A stretch of 64,000 nt of DNA, taken from NCBI GenBank assembly GCA_964019425.1, contig OZ025790.1, positions 1-64,000 of the forward strand, written 5' to 3'. The DNA is from Flectonema sp. DT1601. Its lineage: Eukaryota > Euglenozoa > Diplonemea > Diplonemida > Diplonemidae. This document shows positions 1 through 12,000 of the stretch, in pieces (within the stretch, counting starts at the first letter, position 1; the number at the start of each line of letters is the position of its first letter). The notes below the pieces were generated by a model. The model was not told where the DNA came from. It did no database searches and worked only from the letters and a program-made list of their open reading frames with translations. The position numbers were made by a program, and so were the translations under genes.

Positions 1-3000
1 GTTTGCGGGTTTGCGGGTTTGCGGGTTTGCGGGTTTGCGGGTTTGCGGGTTTGCGGGTTTGCGGGTTTGCGGGTTTGCGGGTTTGCGGGTTTGCGGGTTT
101 GCGGGTTTGCGGGTTTGCGGGTTTGCGGGTTTGCGGGTTTGCGGGTTTGCGGGTTTGCGGGTTTGCGGGTTTGCGGGTTTGCGGGTTTGCGGGTTTGCGG
201 GTTTGCGGGTTTGCGGGTTTGCGGGTTTGCGGGTTTGCGGGTTTGCGGGTTTGCGGGTTTGCGGGTTTGCGGGTTTGCGGGTTTGCGGGTTTGCGGGTTT
301 GCGGGTTTGCGGGTTTGCGGGTTTGCGGGTTTGCGGGTTTGCGGGTTTGCGGGTTTGCGGGTTTGCGGGTTTGCGGGTTTGCGGGTTTGCGGGTTTGCGG
401 GTTTGCGGGTTTGCGGGTTTGCGGGTTTGCGGGTTTGCGGGTTTGCGGGTTTGCGGGTTTGCGGGTTTGCGGGTTTGCGGGTTTGCGGGTTTGCGGGTTT
501 GCGGGTTTGCGGGTTTGCGGGTTTGCGGGTTTGCGGGTTTGCGGGTTTGCGGGTTTGCGGGTTTGCGGGTTTGCGGGTTTGCGGGTTTGCGGGTTTGCGG
601 GTTTGCGGGTTTGCGGGTTTGCGGGTTTGCGGGTTTGCGGGTTTGCGGGTTTGCGGGTTTGCGGGTTTGCGGGTTTGCGGGTTTGCGGGTTTGCGGGTTT
701 GCGGGTTTGCGGGTTTGCGGGTTTGCGGGTTTGCGGGTTTGCGGGTTTGCGGGTTTGCGGGTTTGCGGGTTTGCGGGTTTGCGGGTTTGCGGGTTTGCGG
801 GTTTGCGGGTTTGCGGGTTTGCGGGTTTGCGGGTTTGCGGGTTTGCGGGTTTGCGGGTTTGCGGGTTTGCGGGTTTGCGGGTTTGCGGGTTTGCGGGTTT
901 GCGGGTTTGCGGGTTTGCGGGTTTGCGGGTTTGCGGGTTTGCGGGTTTGCGGGTTTGCGGGTTTGCGGGTTTGCGGGTTTGCGGGTTTGCGGGTTTGCGG
1001 GTTTGCGGGTTTGCGGGTTTGCGGGTTTGCGGGTTTGCGGGTTTGCGGGTTTGCGGGTTTGCGGGTTTGCGGGTTTGCGGGTTTGCGGGTTTGCGGGTTT
1101 GCGGGTTTGCGGGTTTGCGGGTTTGCGGGTTTGCGGGTTTGCGGGTTTGCGGGTTTGCGGGTTTGCGGGTTTGCGGGTTTGCGGGTTTGCGGGTTTGCGG
1201 GTTTGCGGGTTTGCGGGTTTGCGGGTTTGCGGGTTTGCGGGTTTGCGGGTTTGCGGGTTTGCGGGTTTGCGGGTTTGCGGGTTTGCGGGTTTGCGGGTTT
1301 GCGGGTTTGCGGGTTTGCGGGTTTGCGGGTTTGCGGGTTTGCGGGTTTGCGGGTTTGCGGGTTTGCGGGTTTGCGGGTTTGCGGGTTTGCGGGTTTGCGG
1401 GTTTGCGGGTTTGCGGGTTTGCGGGTTTGCGGGTTTGCGGGTTTGCGGGTTTGCGGGTTTGCGGGTTTGCGGGTTTGCGGGTTTGCGGGTTTGCGGGTTT
1501 GCGGGTTTGCGGGTTTGCGGGTTTGCGGGTTTGCGGGTTTGCGGGTTTGCGGGTTTGCGGGTTTGCGGGTTTGCGGGTTTGCGGGTTTGCGGGTTTGCGG
1601 GTTTGCGGGTTTGCGGGTTTGCGGGTTTGCGGGTTTGCGGGTTTGCGGGTTTGCGGGTTTGCGGGTTTGCGGGTTTGCGGGTTTGCGGGTTTGCGGGTTT
1701 GCGGGTTTGCGGGTTTGCGGGTTTGCGGGTTTGCGGGTTTGCGGGTTTGCGGGTTTGCGGGTTTGCGGGTTTGCGGGTTTGCGGGTTTGCGGGTTTGCGG
1801 GTTTGCGGGTTTGCGGGTTTGCGGGTTTGCGGGTTTGCGGGTTTGCGGGTTTGCGGGTTTGCGGGTTTGCGGGTTTGCGGGTTTGCGGGTTTGCGGGTTT
1901 GCGGGTTTGCGGGTTTGCGGGTTTGCGGGTTTGCGGGTTTGCGGGTTTGCGGGTTTGCGGGTTTGCGGGTTTGCGGGTTTGCGGGTTTGCGGGTTTGCGG
2001 GTTTGCGGGTTTGCGGGTTTGCGGGTTTGCGGGTTTGCGGGTTTGCGGGTTTGCGGGTTTGCGGGTTTGCGGGTTTGCGGGTTTGCGGGTTTGCGGGTTT
2101 GCGGGTTTGCGGGTTTGCGGGTTTGCGGGTTTGCGGGTTTGCGGGTTTGCGGGTTTGCGGGTTTGCGGGTTTGCGGGTTTGCGGGTTTGCGGGTTTGCGG
2201 GTTTGCGGGTTTGCGGGTTTGCGGGTTTGCGGGTTTGCGGGTTTGCGGGTTTGCGGGTTTGCGGGTTTGCGGGTTTGCGGGTTTGCGGGTTTGCGGGTTT
2301 GCGGGTTTGCGGGTTTGCGGGTTTGCGGGTTTGCGGGTTTGCGGGTTTGCGGGTTTGCGGGTTTGCGGGTTTGCGGGTTTGCGGGTTTGCGGGTTTGCGG
2401 GTTTGCGGGTTTGCGGGTTTGCGGGTTTGCGGGTTTGCGGGTTTGCGGGTTTGCGGGTTTGCGGGTTTGCGGGTTTGCGGGTTTGCGGGTTTGCGGGTTT
2501 GCGGGTTTGCGGGTTTGCGGGTTTGCGGGTTTGCGGGTTTGCGGGTTTGCGGGTTTGCGGGTTTGCGGGTTTGCGGGTTTGCGGGTTTGCGGGTTTGCGG
2601 GTTTGCGGGTTTGCGGGTTTGCGGGTTTGCGGGTTTGCGGGTTTGCGGGTTTGCGGGTTTGCGGGTTTGCGGGTTTGCGGGTTTGCGGGTTTGCGGGTTT
2701 GCGGGTTTGCGGGTTTGCGGGTTTGCGGGTTTGCGGGTTTGCGGGTTTGCGGGTTTGCGGGTTTCGGGTTTGCGGGTTTGCGGGTTTGCGGGTTTGCGGG
2801 TTTGCGGGTTTGCGGGTTTGCGGGTTTGCGGGTTTGCGGGTTTGCGGGTTTGCGGGTTTGCGGGTTTGCGGGTTTGCGGGTTTGCGGGTTTGCGGGTTTG
2901 CGGGTTTGCGGGTTTGCGGGTTTGCGGGTTTGCGGGTTTGCGGGTTTGCGGGTTTGCGGGTTTGCGGGTTTGCGGGTTTGCGGGTTTGCGGGTTTGCGGG

Positions 3001-6000
3001 TTTGCGGGTTTGCGGGTTTGCGGGTTTGCGGGTTTGCGGGTTTGCGGGTTTGCGGGTTTGCGGGTTTGCGGGTTTGCGGGTTTGCGGGTTTGCGGGTTTG
3101 CGGGTTTGCGGGTTTGCGGGTTTGCGGGTTTGCGGGTTTGCGGGTTTGCGGGTTTGCGGGTTTGCGGGTTTGCGGGTTTGCGGGTTTGCGGGTTTGCGGG
3201 TTTGCGGGTTTGCGGGTTTGCGGGTTTGCGGGTTTGCGGGTTTGCGGGTTTGCGGGTTTGCGGGTTTGCGGGTTTGCGGGTTTGCGGGTTTGCGGGTTTG
3301 CGGGTTTGCGGGTTTGCGGGTTTGCGGGTTTGCGGGTTTGCGGGTTTGCGGGTTTGCGGGTTTGCGGGTTTGCGGGTTTGCGGGTTTGCGGGTTTGCGGG
3401 TTTGCGGGTTTGCGGGTTTGCGGGTTTGCGGGTTTGCGGGTTTGCGGGTTTGCGGGTTTGCGGGTTTGCGGGTTTGCGGGTTTGCGGGTTTGCGGGTTTG
3501 CGGGTTTGCGGGTTTGCGGGTTTGCGGGTTTGCGGGTTTGCGGGTTTGCGGGTTTGCGGGTTTGCGGGTTTGCGGGTTTGCGGGTTTGCGGGTTTGCGGG
3601 TTTGCGGGTTTGCGGGTTTGCGGGTTTGCGGGTTTGCGGGTTTGCGGGTTTGCGGGTTTGCGGGTTTGCGGGTTTGCGGGTTTGCGGGTTTGCGGGTTTG
3701 CGGGTTTGCGGGTTTGCGGGTTTGCGGGTTTGCGGGTTTGCGGGTTTGCGGGTTTGCGGGTTTGCGGGTTTGCGGGTTTGCGGGTTTGCGGGTTTGCGGG
3801 TTTGCGGGTTTGCGGGTTTGCGGGTTTGCGGGTTTGCGGGTTTGCGGGTTTGCGGGTTTGCGGGTTTGCGGGTTTGCGGGTTTGCGGGTTTGCGGGTTTG
3901 CGGGTTTGCGGGTTTGCGGGTTTGCGGGTTTGCGGGTTTGCGGGTTTGCGGGTTTGCGGGTTTGCGGGTTTGCGGGTTTGCGGGTTTGCGGGTTTGCGGG
4001 TTTGCGGGTTTGCGGGTTTGCGGGTTTGCGGGTTTGCGGGTTTGCGGGTTTGCGGGTTTGCGGGTTTGCGGGTTTGCGGGTTTGCGGGTTTGCGGGTTTG
4101 CGGGTTTGCGGGTTTGCGGGTTTGCGGGTTTGCGGGTTTGCGGGTTTGCGGGTTTGCGGGTTTGCGGGTTTGCGGGTTTGCGGGTTTGCGGGTTTGCGGG
4201 TTTGCGGGTTTGCGGGTTTGCGGGTTTGCGGGTTTGCGGGTTTGCGGGTTTGCGGGTTTGCGGGTTTGCGGGTTTGCGGGTTTGCGGGTTTGCGGGTTTG
4301 CGGGTTTGCGGGTTTGCGGGTTTGCGGGTTTGCGGGTTTGCGGGTTTGCGGGTTTGCGGGTTTGCGGGTTTGCGGGTTTGCGGGTTTGCGGGTTTGCGGG
4401 TTTGCGGGTTTGCGGGTTTGCGGGTTTGCGGGTTTGCGGGTTTGCGGGTTTGCGGGTTTGCGGGTTTGCGGGTTTGCGGGTTTGCGGGTTTGCGGGTTTG
4501 CGGGTTTGCGGGTTTGCGGGTTTGCGGGTTTGCGGGTTTGCGGGTTTGCGGGTTTGCGGGTTTGCGGGTTTGCGGGTTTGCGGGTTTGCGGGTTTGCGGG
4601 TTTGCGGGTTTGCGGGTTTGCGGGTTTGCGGGTTTGCGGGTTTGCGGGTTTGCGGGTTTGCGGGTTTGCGGGTTTGCGGGTTTGCGGGTTTGCGGGTTTG
4701 CGGGTTTGCGGGTTTGCGGGTTTGCGGGTTTGCGGGTTTGCGGGTTTGCGGGTTTGCGGGTTTGCGGGTTTGCGGGTTTGCGGGTTTGCGGGTTTGCGGG
4801 TTTGCGGGTTTGCGGGTTTGCGGGTTTGCGGGTTTGCGGGTTTGCGGGTTTGCGGGTTTGCGGGTTTGCGGGTTTGCGGGTTTGCGGGTTTGCGGGTTTG
4901 CGGGTTTGCGGGTTTGCGGGTTTGCGGGTTTGCGGGTTTGCGGGTTTGCGGGTTTGCGGGTTTGCGGGTTTGCGGGTTTGCGGGTTTGCGGGTTTGCGGG
5001 TTTGCGGGTTTGCGGGTTTGCGGGTTTGCGGGTTTGCGGGTTTGCGGGTTTGCGGGTTTGCGGGTTTGCGGGTTTGCGGGTTTGCGGGTTTGCGGGTTTG
5101 CGGGTTTGCGGGTTTGCGGGTTTGCGGGTTTGCGGGTTTGCGGGTTTGCGGGTTTGCGGGTTTGCGGGTTTGCGGGTTTGCGGGTTTGCGGGTTTGCGGG
5201 TTTGCGGGTTTGCGGGTTTGCGGGTTTGCGGGTTTGCGGGTTTGCGGGTTTGCGGGTTTGCGGGTTTGCGGGTTTGCGGGTTTGCGGGTTTGCGGGTTTG
5301 CGGGTTTGCGGGTTTGCGGGTTTGCGGGTTTGCGGGTTTGCGGGTTTGCGGGTTTGCGGGTTTGCGGGTTTGCGGGTTTGCGGGTTTGCGGGTTTGCGGG
5401 TTTGCGGGTTTGCGGGTTTGCGGGTTTGCGGGTTTGCGGGTTTGCGGGTTTGCGGGTTTGCGGGTTTGCGGGTTTGCGGGTTTGCGGGTTTGCGGGTTTG
5501 CGGGTTTGCGGGTTTGCGGGTTTGCGGGTTTGCGGGTTTGCGGGTTTGCGGGTTTGCGGGTTTGCGGGTTTGCGGGTTTGCGGGTTTGCGGGTTTGCGGG
5601 TTTGCGGGTTTGCGGGTTTGCGGGTTTGCGGGTTTGCGGGTTTGCGGGTTTGCGGGTTTGCGGGTTTGCGGGTTTGCGGGTTTGCGGGTTTGCGGGTTTG
5701 CGGGTTTGCGGGTTTGCGGGTTTGCGGGTTTGCGGGTTTGCGGGTTTGCGGGTTTGCGGGTTTGCGGGTTTGCGGGTTTGCGGGTTTGCGGGTTTGCGGG
5801 TTTGCGGGTTTGCGGGTTTGCGGGTTTGCGGGTTTGCGGGTTTGCGGGTTTGCGGGTTTGCGGGTTTGCGGGTTTGCGGGTTTGCGGGTTTGCGGGTTTG
5901 CGGGTTTGCGGGTTTGCGGGTTTGCGGGTTTGCGGGTTTGCGGGTTTGCGGGTTTGCGGGTTTGCGGGTTTGCGGGTTTGCGGGTTTGCGGGTTTGCGGG

Positions 6001-9000
6001 TTTGCGGGTTTGCGGGTTTGCGGGTTTGCGGGTTTGCGGGTTTGCGGGTTTGCGGGTTTGCGGGTTTGCGGGTTTGCGGGTTTGCGGGTTTGCGGGTTTG
6101 CGGGTTTGCGGGTTTGCGGGTTTGCGGGTTTGCGGGTTTGCGGGTTTGCGGGTTTGCGGGTTTGCGGGTTTGCGGGTTTGCGGGTTTGCGGGTTTGCGGG
6201 TTTGCGGGTTTGCGGGTTTGCGGGTTTGCGGGTTTGCGGGTTTGCGGGTTTGCGGGTTTGCGGGTTTGCGGGTTTGCGGGTTTGCGGGTTTGCGGGTTTG
6301 CGGGTTTGCGGGTTTGCGGGTTTGCGGGTTTGCGGGTTTGCGGGTTTGCGGGTTTGCGGGTTTGCGGGTTTGCGGGTTTGCGGGTTTGCGGGTTTGCGGG
6401 TTTGCGGGTTTGCGGGTTTGCGGGTTTGCGGGTTTGCGGGTTTGCGGGTTTGCGGGTTTGCGGGTTTGCGGGTTTGCGGGTTTGCGGGTTTGCGGGTTTG
6501 CGGGTTTGCGGGTTTGCGGGTTTGCGGGTTTGCGGGTTTGCGGGTTTGCGGGTTTGCGGGTTTGCGGGTTTGCGGGTTTGCGGGTTTGCGGGTTTGCGGG
6601 TTTGCGGGTTTGCGGGTTTGCGGGTTTGCGGGTTTGCGGGTTTGCGGGTTTGCGGGTTTGCGGGTTTGCGGGTTTGCGGGTTTGCGGGTTTGCGGGTTTG
6701 CGGGTTTGCGGGTTTGCGGGTTTGCGGGTTTGCGGGTTTGCGGGTTTGCGGGTTTGCGGGTTTGCGGGTTTGCGGGTTTGCGGGTTTGCGGGTTTGCGGG
6801 TTTGCGGGTTTGCGGGTTTGCGGGTTTGCGGGTTTGCGGGTTTGCGGGTTTGCGGGTTTGCGGGTTTGCGGGTTTGCGGGTTTGCGGGTTTGCGGGTTTG
6901 CGGGTTTGCGGGTTTGCGGGTTTGCGGGTTTGCGGGTTTGCGGGTTTGCGGGTTTGCGGGTTTGCGGGTTTGCGGGTTTGCGGGTTTGCGGGTTTGCGGG
7001 TTTGCGGGTTTGCGGGTTTGCGGGTTTGCGGGTTTGCGGGTTTGCGGGTTTGCGGGTTTGCGGGTTTGCGGGTTTGCGGGTTTGCGGGTTTGCGGGTTTG
7101 CGGGTTTGCGGGTTTGCGGGTTTGCGGGTTTGCGGGTTTGCGGGTTTGCGGGTTTGCGGGTTTGCGGGTTTGCGGGTTTGCGGGTTTGCGGGTTTGCGGG
7201 TTTGCGGGTTTGCGGGTTTGCGGGTTTGCGGGTTTGCGGGTTTGCGGGTTTGCGGGTTTGCGGGTTTGCGGGTTTGCGGGTTTGCGGGTTTGCGGGTTTG
7301 CGGGTTTGCGGGTTTGCGGGTTTGCGGGTTTGCGGGTTTGCGGGTTTGCGGGTTTGCGGGTTTGCGGGTTTGCGGGTTTGCGGGTTTGCGGGTTTGCGGG
7401 TTTGCGGGTTTGCGGGTTTGCGGGTTTGCGGGTTTGCGGGTTTGCGGGTTTGCGGGTTTGCGGGTTTGCGGGTTTGCGGGTTTGCGGGTTTGCGGGTTTG
7501 CGGGTTTGCGGGTTTGCGGGTTTGCGGGTTTGCGGGTTTGCGGGTTTGCGGGTTTGCGGGTTTGCGGGTTTGCGGGTTTGCGGGTTTGCGGGTTTGCGGG
7601 TTTGCGGGTTTGCGGGTTTGCGGGTTTGCGGGTTTGCGGGTTTGCGGGTTTGCGGGTTTGCGGGTTTGCGGGTTTGCGGGTTTGCGGGTTTGCGGGTTTG
7701 CGGGTTTGCGGGTTTGCGGGTTTGCGGGTTTGCGGGTTTGCGGGTTTGCGGGTTTGCGGGTTTGCGGGTTTGCGGGTTTGCGGGTTTGCGGGTTTGCGGG
7801 TTTGCGGGTTTGCGGGTTTGCGGGTTTGCGGGTTTGCGGGTTTGCGGGTTTGCGGGTTTGCGGGTTTGCGGGTTTGCGGGTTTGCGGGTTTGCGGGTTTG
7901 CGGGTTTGCGGGTTTGCGGGTTTGCGGGTTTGCGGGTTTGCGGGTTTGCGGGTTTGCGGGTTTGCGGGTTTGCGGGTTTGCGGGTTTGCGGGTTTGCGGG
8001 TTTGCGGGTTTGCGGGTTTGCGGGTTTGCGGGTTTGCGGGTTTGCGGGTTTGCGGGTTTGCGGGTTTGCGGGTTTGCGGGTTTGCGGGTTTGCGGGTTTG
8101 CGGGTTTGCGGGTTTGCGGGTTTGCGGGTTTGCGGGTTTGCGGGTTTGCGGGTTTGCGGGTTTGCGGGTTTGCGGGTTTGCGGGTTTGCGGGTTTGCGGG
8201 TTTGCGGGTTTGCGGGTTTGCGGGTTTGCGGGTTTGCGGGTTTGCGGGTTTGCGGGTTTGCGGGTTTGCGGGTTTGCGGGTTTGCGGGTTTGCGGGTTTG
8301 CGGGTTTGCGGGTTTGCGGGTTTGCGGGTTTGCGGGTTTGCGGGTTTGCGGGTTTGCGGGTTTGCGGGTTTGCGGGTTTGCGGGTTTGCGGGTTTGCGGG
8401 TTTGCGGGTTTGCGGGTTTGCGGGTTTGCGGGTTTGCGGGTTTGCGGGTTTGCGGGTTTGCGGGTTTGCGGGTTTGCGGGTTTGCGGGTTTGCGGGTTTG
8501 CGGGTTTGCGGGTTTGCGGGTTTGCGGGTTTGCGGGTTTGCGGGTTTGCGGGTTTGCGGGTTTGCGGGTTTGCGGGTTTGCGGGTTTGCGGGTTTGCGGG
8601 TTTGCGGGTTTGCGGGTTTGCGGGTTTGCGGGTTTGCGGGTTTGCGGGTTTGCGGGTTTGCGGGTTTGCGGGTTTGCGGGTTTGCGGGTTTGCGGGTTTG
8701 CGGGTTTGCGGGTTTGCGGGTTTGCGGGTTTGCGGGTTTGCGGGTTTGCGGGTTTGCGGGTTTGCGGGTTTGCGGGTTTGCGGGTTTGCGGGTTTGCGGG
8801 TTTGCGGGTTTGCGGGTTTGCGGGTTTGCGGGTTTGCGGGTTTGCGGGTTTGCGGGTTTGCGGGTTTGCGGGTTTGCGGGTTTGCGGGTTTGCGGGTTTG
8901 CGGGTTTGCGGGTTTGCGGGTTTGCGGGTTTGCGGGTTTGCGGGTTTGCGGGTTTGCGGGTTTGCGGGTTTGCGGGTTTGCGGGTTTGCGGGTTTGCGGG

Positions 9001-12000
9001 TTTGCGGGTTTGCGGGTTTGCGGGTTTGCGGGTTTGCGGGTTTGCGGGTTTGCGGGTTTGCGGGTTTGCGGGTTTGCGGGTTTGCGGGTTTGCGGGTTTG
9101 CGGGTTTGCGGGTTTGCGGGTTTGCGGGTTTGCGGGTTTGCGGGTTTGCGGGTTTGCGGGTTTGCGGGTTTGCGGGTTTGCGGGTTTGCGGGTTTGCGGG
9201 TTTGCGGGTTTGCGGGTTTGCGGGTTTGCGGGTTTGCGGGTTTGCGGGTTTGCGGGTTTGCGGGTTTGCGGGTTTGCGGGTTTGCGGGTTTGCGGGTTTG
9301 CGGGTTTGCGGGTTTGCGGGTTTGCGGGTTTGCGGGTTTGCGGGTTTGCGGGTTTGCGGGTTTGCGGGTTTGCGGGTTTGCGGGTTTGCGGGTTTGCGGG
9401 TTTGCGGGTTTGCGGGTTTGCGGGTTTGCGGGTTTGCGGGTTTGCGGGTTTGCGGGTTTGCGGGTTTGCGGGTTTGCGGGTTTGCGGGTTTGCGGGTTTG
9501 CGGGTTTGCGGGTTTGCGGGTTTGCGGGTTTGCGGGTTTGCGGGTTTGCGGGTTTGCGGGTTTGCGGGTTTGCGGGTTTGCGGGTTTGCGGGTTTGCGGG
9601 TTTGCGGGTTTGCGGGTTTGCGGGTTTGCGGGTTTGCGGGTTTGCGGGTTTGCGGGTTTGCGGGTTTGCGGGTTTGCGGGTTTGCGGGTTTGCGGGTTTG
9701 CGGGTTTGCGGGTTTGCGGGTTTGCGGGTTTGCGGGTTTGCGGGTTTGCGGGTTTGCGGGTTTGCGGGTTTGCGGGTTTGCGGGTTTGCGGGTTTGCGGG
9801 TTTGCGGGTTTGCGGGTTTGCGGGTTTGCGGGTTTGCGGGTTTGCGGGTTTGCGGGTTTGCGGGTTTGCGGGTTTGCGGGTTTGCGGGTTTGCGGGTTTG
9901 CGGGTTTGCGGGTTTGCGGGTTTGCGGGTTTGCGGGTTTGCGGGTTTGCGGGTTTGCGGGTTTGCGGGTTTGCGGGTTTGCGGGTTTGCGGGTTTGCGGG
10001 TTTGCGGGTTTGCGGGTTTGCGGGTTTGCGGGTTTGCGGGTTTGCGGGTTTGCGGGTTTGCGGGTTTGCGGGTTTGCGGGTTTGCGGGTTTGCGGGTTTG
10101 CGGGTTTGCGGGTTTGCGGGTTTGCGGGTTTGCGGGTTTGCGGGTTTGCGGGTTTGCGGGTTTGCGGGTTTGCGGGTTTGCGGGTTTGCGGGTTTGCGGG
10201 TTTGCGGGTTTGCGGGTTTGCGGGTTTGCGGGTTTGCGGGTTTGCGGGTTTGCGGGTTTGCGGGTTTGCGGGTTTGCGGGTTTGCGGGTTTGCGGGTTTG
10301 CGGGTTTGCGGGTTTGCGGGTTTGCGGGTTTGCGGGTTTGCGGGTTTGCGGGTTTGCGGGTTTGCGGGTTTGCGGGTTTGCGGGTTTGCGGGTTTGCGGG
10401 TTTGCGGGTTTGCGGGTTTGCGGGTTTGCGGGTTTGCGGGTTTGCGGGTTTGCGGGTTTGCGGGTTTGCGGGTTTGCGGGTTTGCGGGTTTGCGGGTTTG
10501 CGGGTTTGCGGGTTTGCGGGTTTGCGGGTTTGCGGGTTTGCGGGTTTGCGGGTTTGCGGGTTTGCGGGTTTGCGGGTTTGCGGGTTTGCGGGTTTGCGGG
10601 TTTGCGGGTTTGCGGGTTTGCGGGTTTGCGGGTTTGCGGGTTTGCGGGTTTGCGGGTTTGCGGGTTTGCGGGTTTGCGGGTTTGCGGGTTTGCGGGTTTG
10701 CGGGTTTGCGGGTTTGCGGGTTTGCGGGTTTGCGGGTTTGCGGGTTTGCGGGTTTGCGGGTTTGCGGGTTTGCGGGTTTGCGGGTTTGCGGGTTTGCGGG
10801 TTTGCGGGTTTGCGGGTTTGCGGGTTTGCGGGTTTGCGGGTTTGCGGGTTTGCGGGTTTGCGGGTTTGCGGGTTTGCGGGTTTGCGGGTTTGCGGGTTTG
10901 CGGGTTTGCGGGTTTGCGGGTTTGCGGGTTTGCGGGTTTGCGGGTTTGCGGGTTTGCGGGTTTGCGGGTTTGCGGGTTTGCGGGTTTGCGGGTTTGCGGG
11001 TTTGCGGGTTTGCGGGTTTGCGGGTTTGCGGGTTTGCGGGTTTGCGGGTTTGCGGGTTTGCGGGTTTGCGGGTTTGCGGGTTTGCGGGTTTGCGGGTTTG
11101 CGGGTTTGCGGGTTTGCGGGTTTGCGGGTTTGCGGGTTTGCGGGTTTGCGGGTTTGCGGGTTTGCGGGTTTGCGGGTTTGCGGGTTTGCGGGTTTGCGGG
11201 TTTGCGGGTTTGCGGGTTTGCGGGTTTGCGGGTTTGCGGGTTTGCGGGTTTGCGGGTTTGCGGGTTTGCGGGTTTGCGGGTTTGCGGGTTTGCGGGTTTG
11301 CGGGTTTGCGGGTTTGCGGGTTTGCGGGTTTGCGGGTTTGCGGGTTTGCGGGTTTGCGGGTTTGCGGGTTTGCGGGTTTGCGGGTTTGCGGGTTTGCGGG
11401 TTTGCGGGTTTGCGGGTTTGCGGGTTTGCGGGTTTGCGGGTTTGCGGGTTTGCGGGTTTGCGGGTTTGCGGGTTTGCGGGTTTGCGGGTTTGCGGGTTTG
11501 CGGGTTTGCGGGTTTGCGGGTTTGCGGGTTTGCGGGTTTGCGGGTTTGCGGGTTTGCGGGTTTGCGGGTTTGCGGGTTTGCGGGTTTGCGGGTTTGCGGG
11601 TTTGCGGGTTTGCGGGTTTGCGGGTTTGCGGGTTTGCGGGTTTGCGGGTTTGCGGGTTTGCGGGTTTGCGGGTTTGCGGGTTTGCGGGTTTGCGGGTTTG
11701 CGGGTTTGCGGGTTTGCGGGTTTGCGGGTTTGCGGGTTTGCGGGTTTGCGGGTTTGCGGGTTTGCGGGTTTGCGGGTTTGCGGGTTTGCGGGTTTGCGGG
11801 TTTGCGGGTTTGCGGGTTTGCGGGTTTGCGGGTTTGCGGGTTTGCGGGTTTGCGGGTTTGCGGGTTTGCGGGTTTGCGGGTTTGCGGGTTTGCGGGTTTG
11901 CGGGTTTGCGGGTTTGCGGGTTTGCGGGTTTGCGGGTTTGCGGGTTTGCGGGTTTGCGGGTTTGCGGGTTTGCGGGTTTGCGGGTTTGCGGGTTTGCGGG

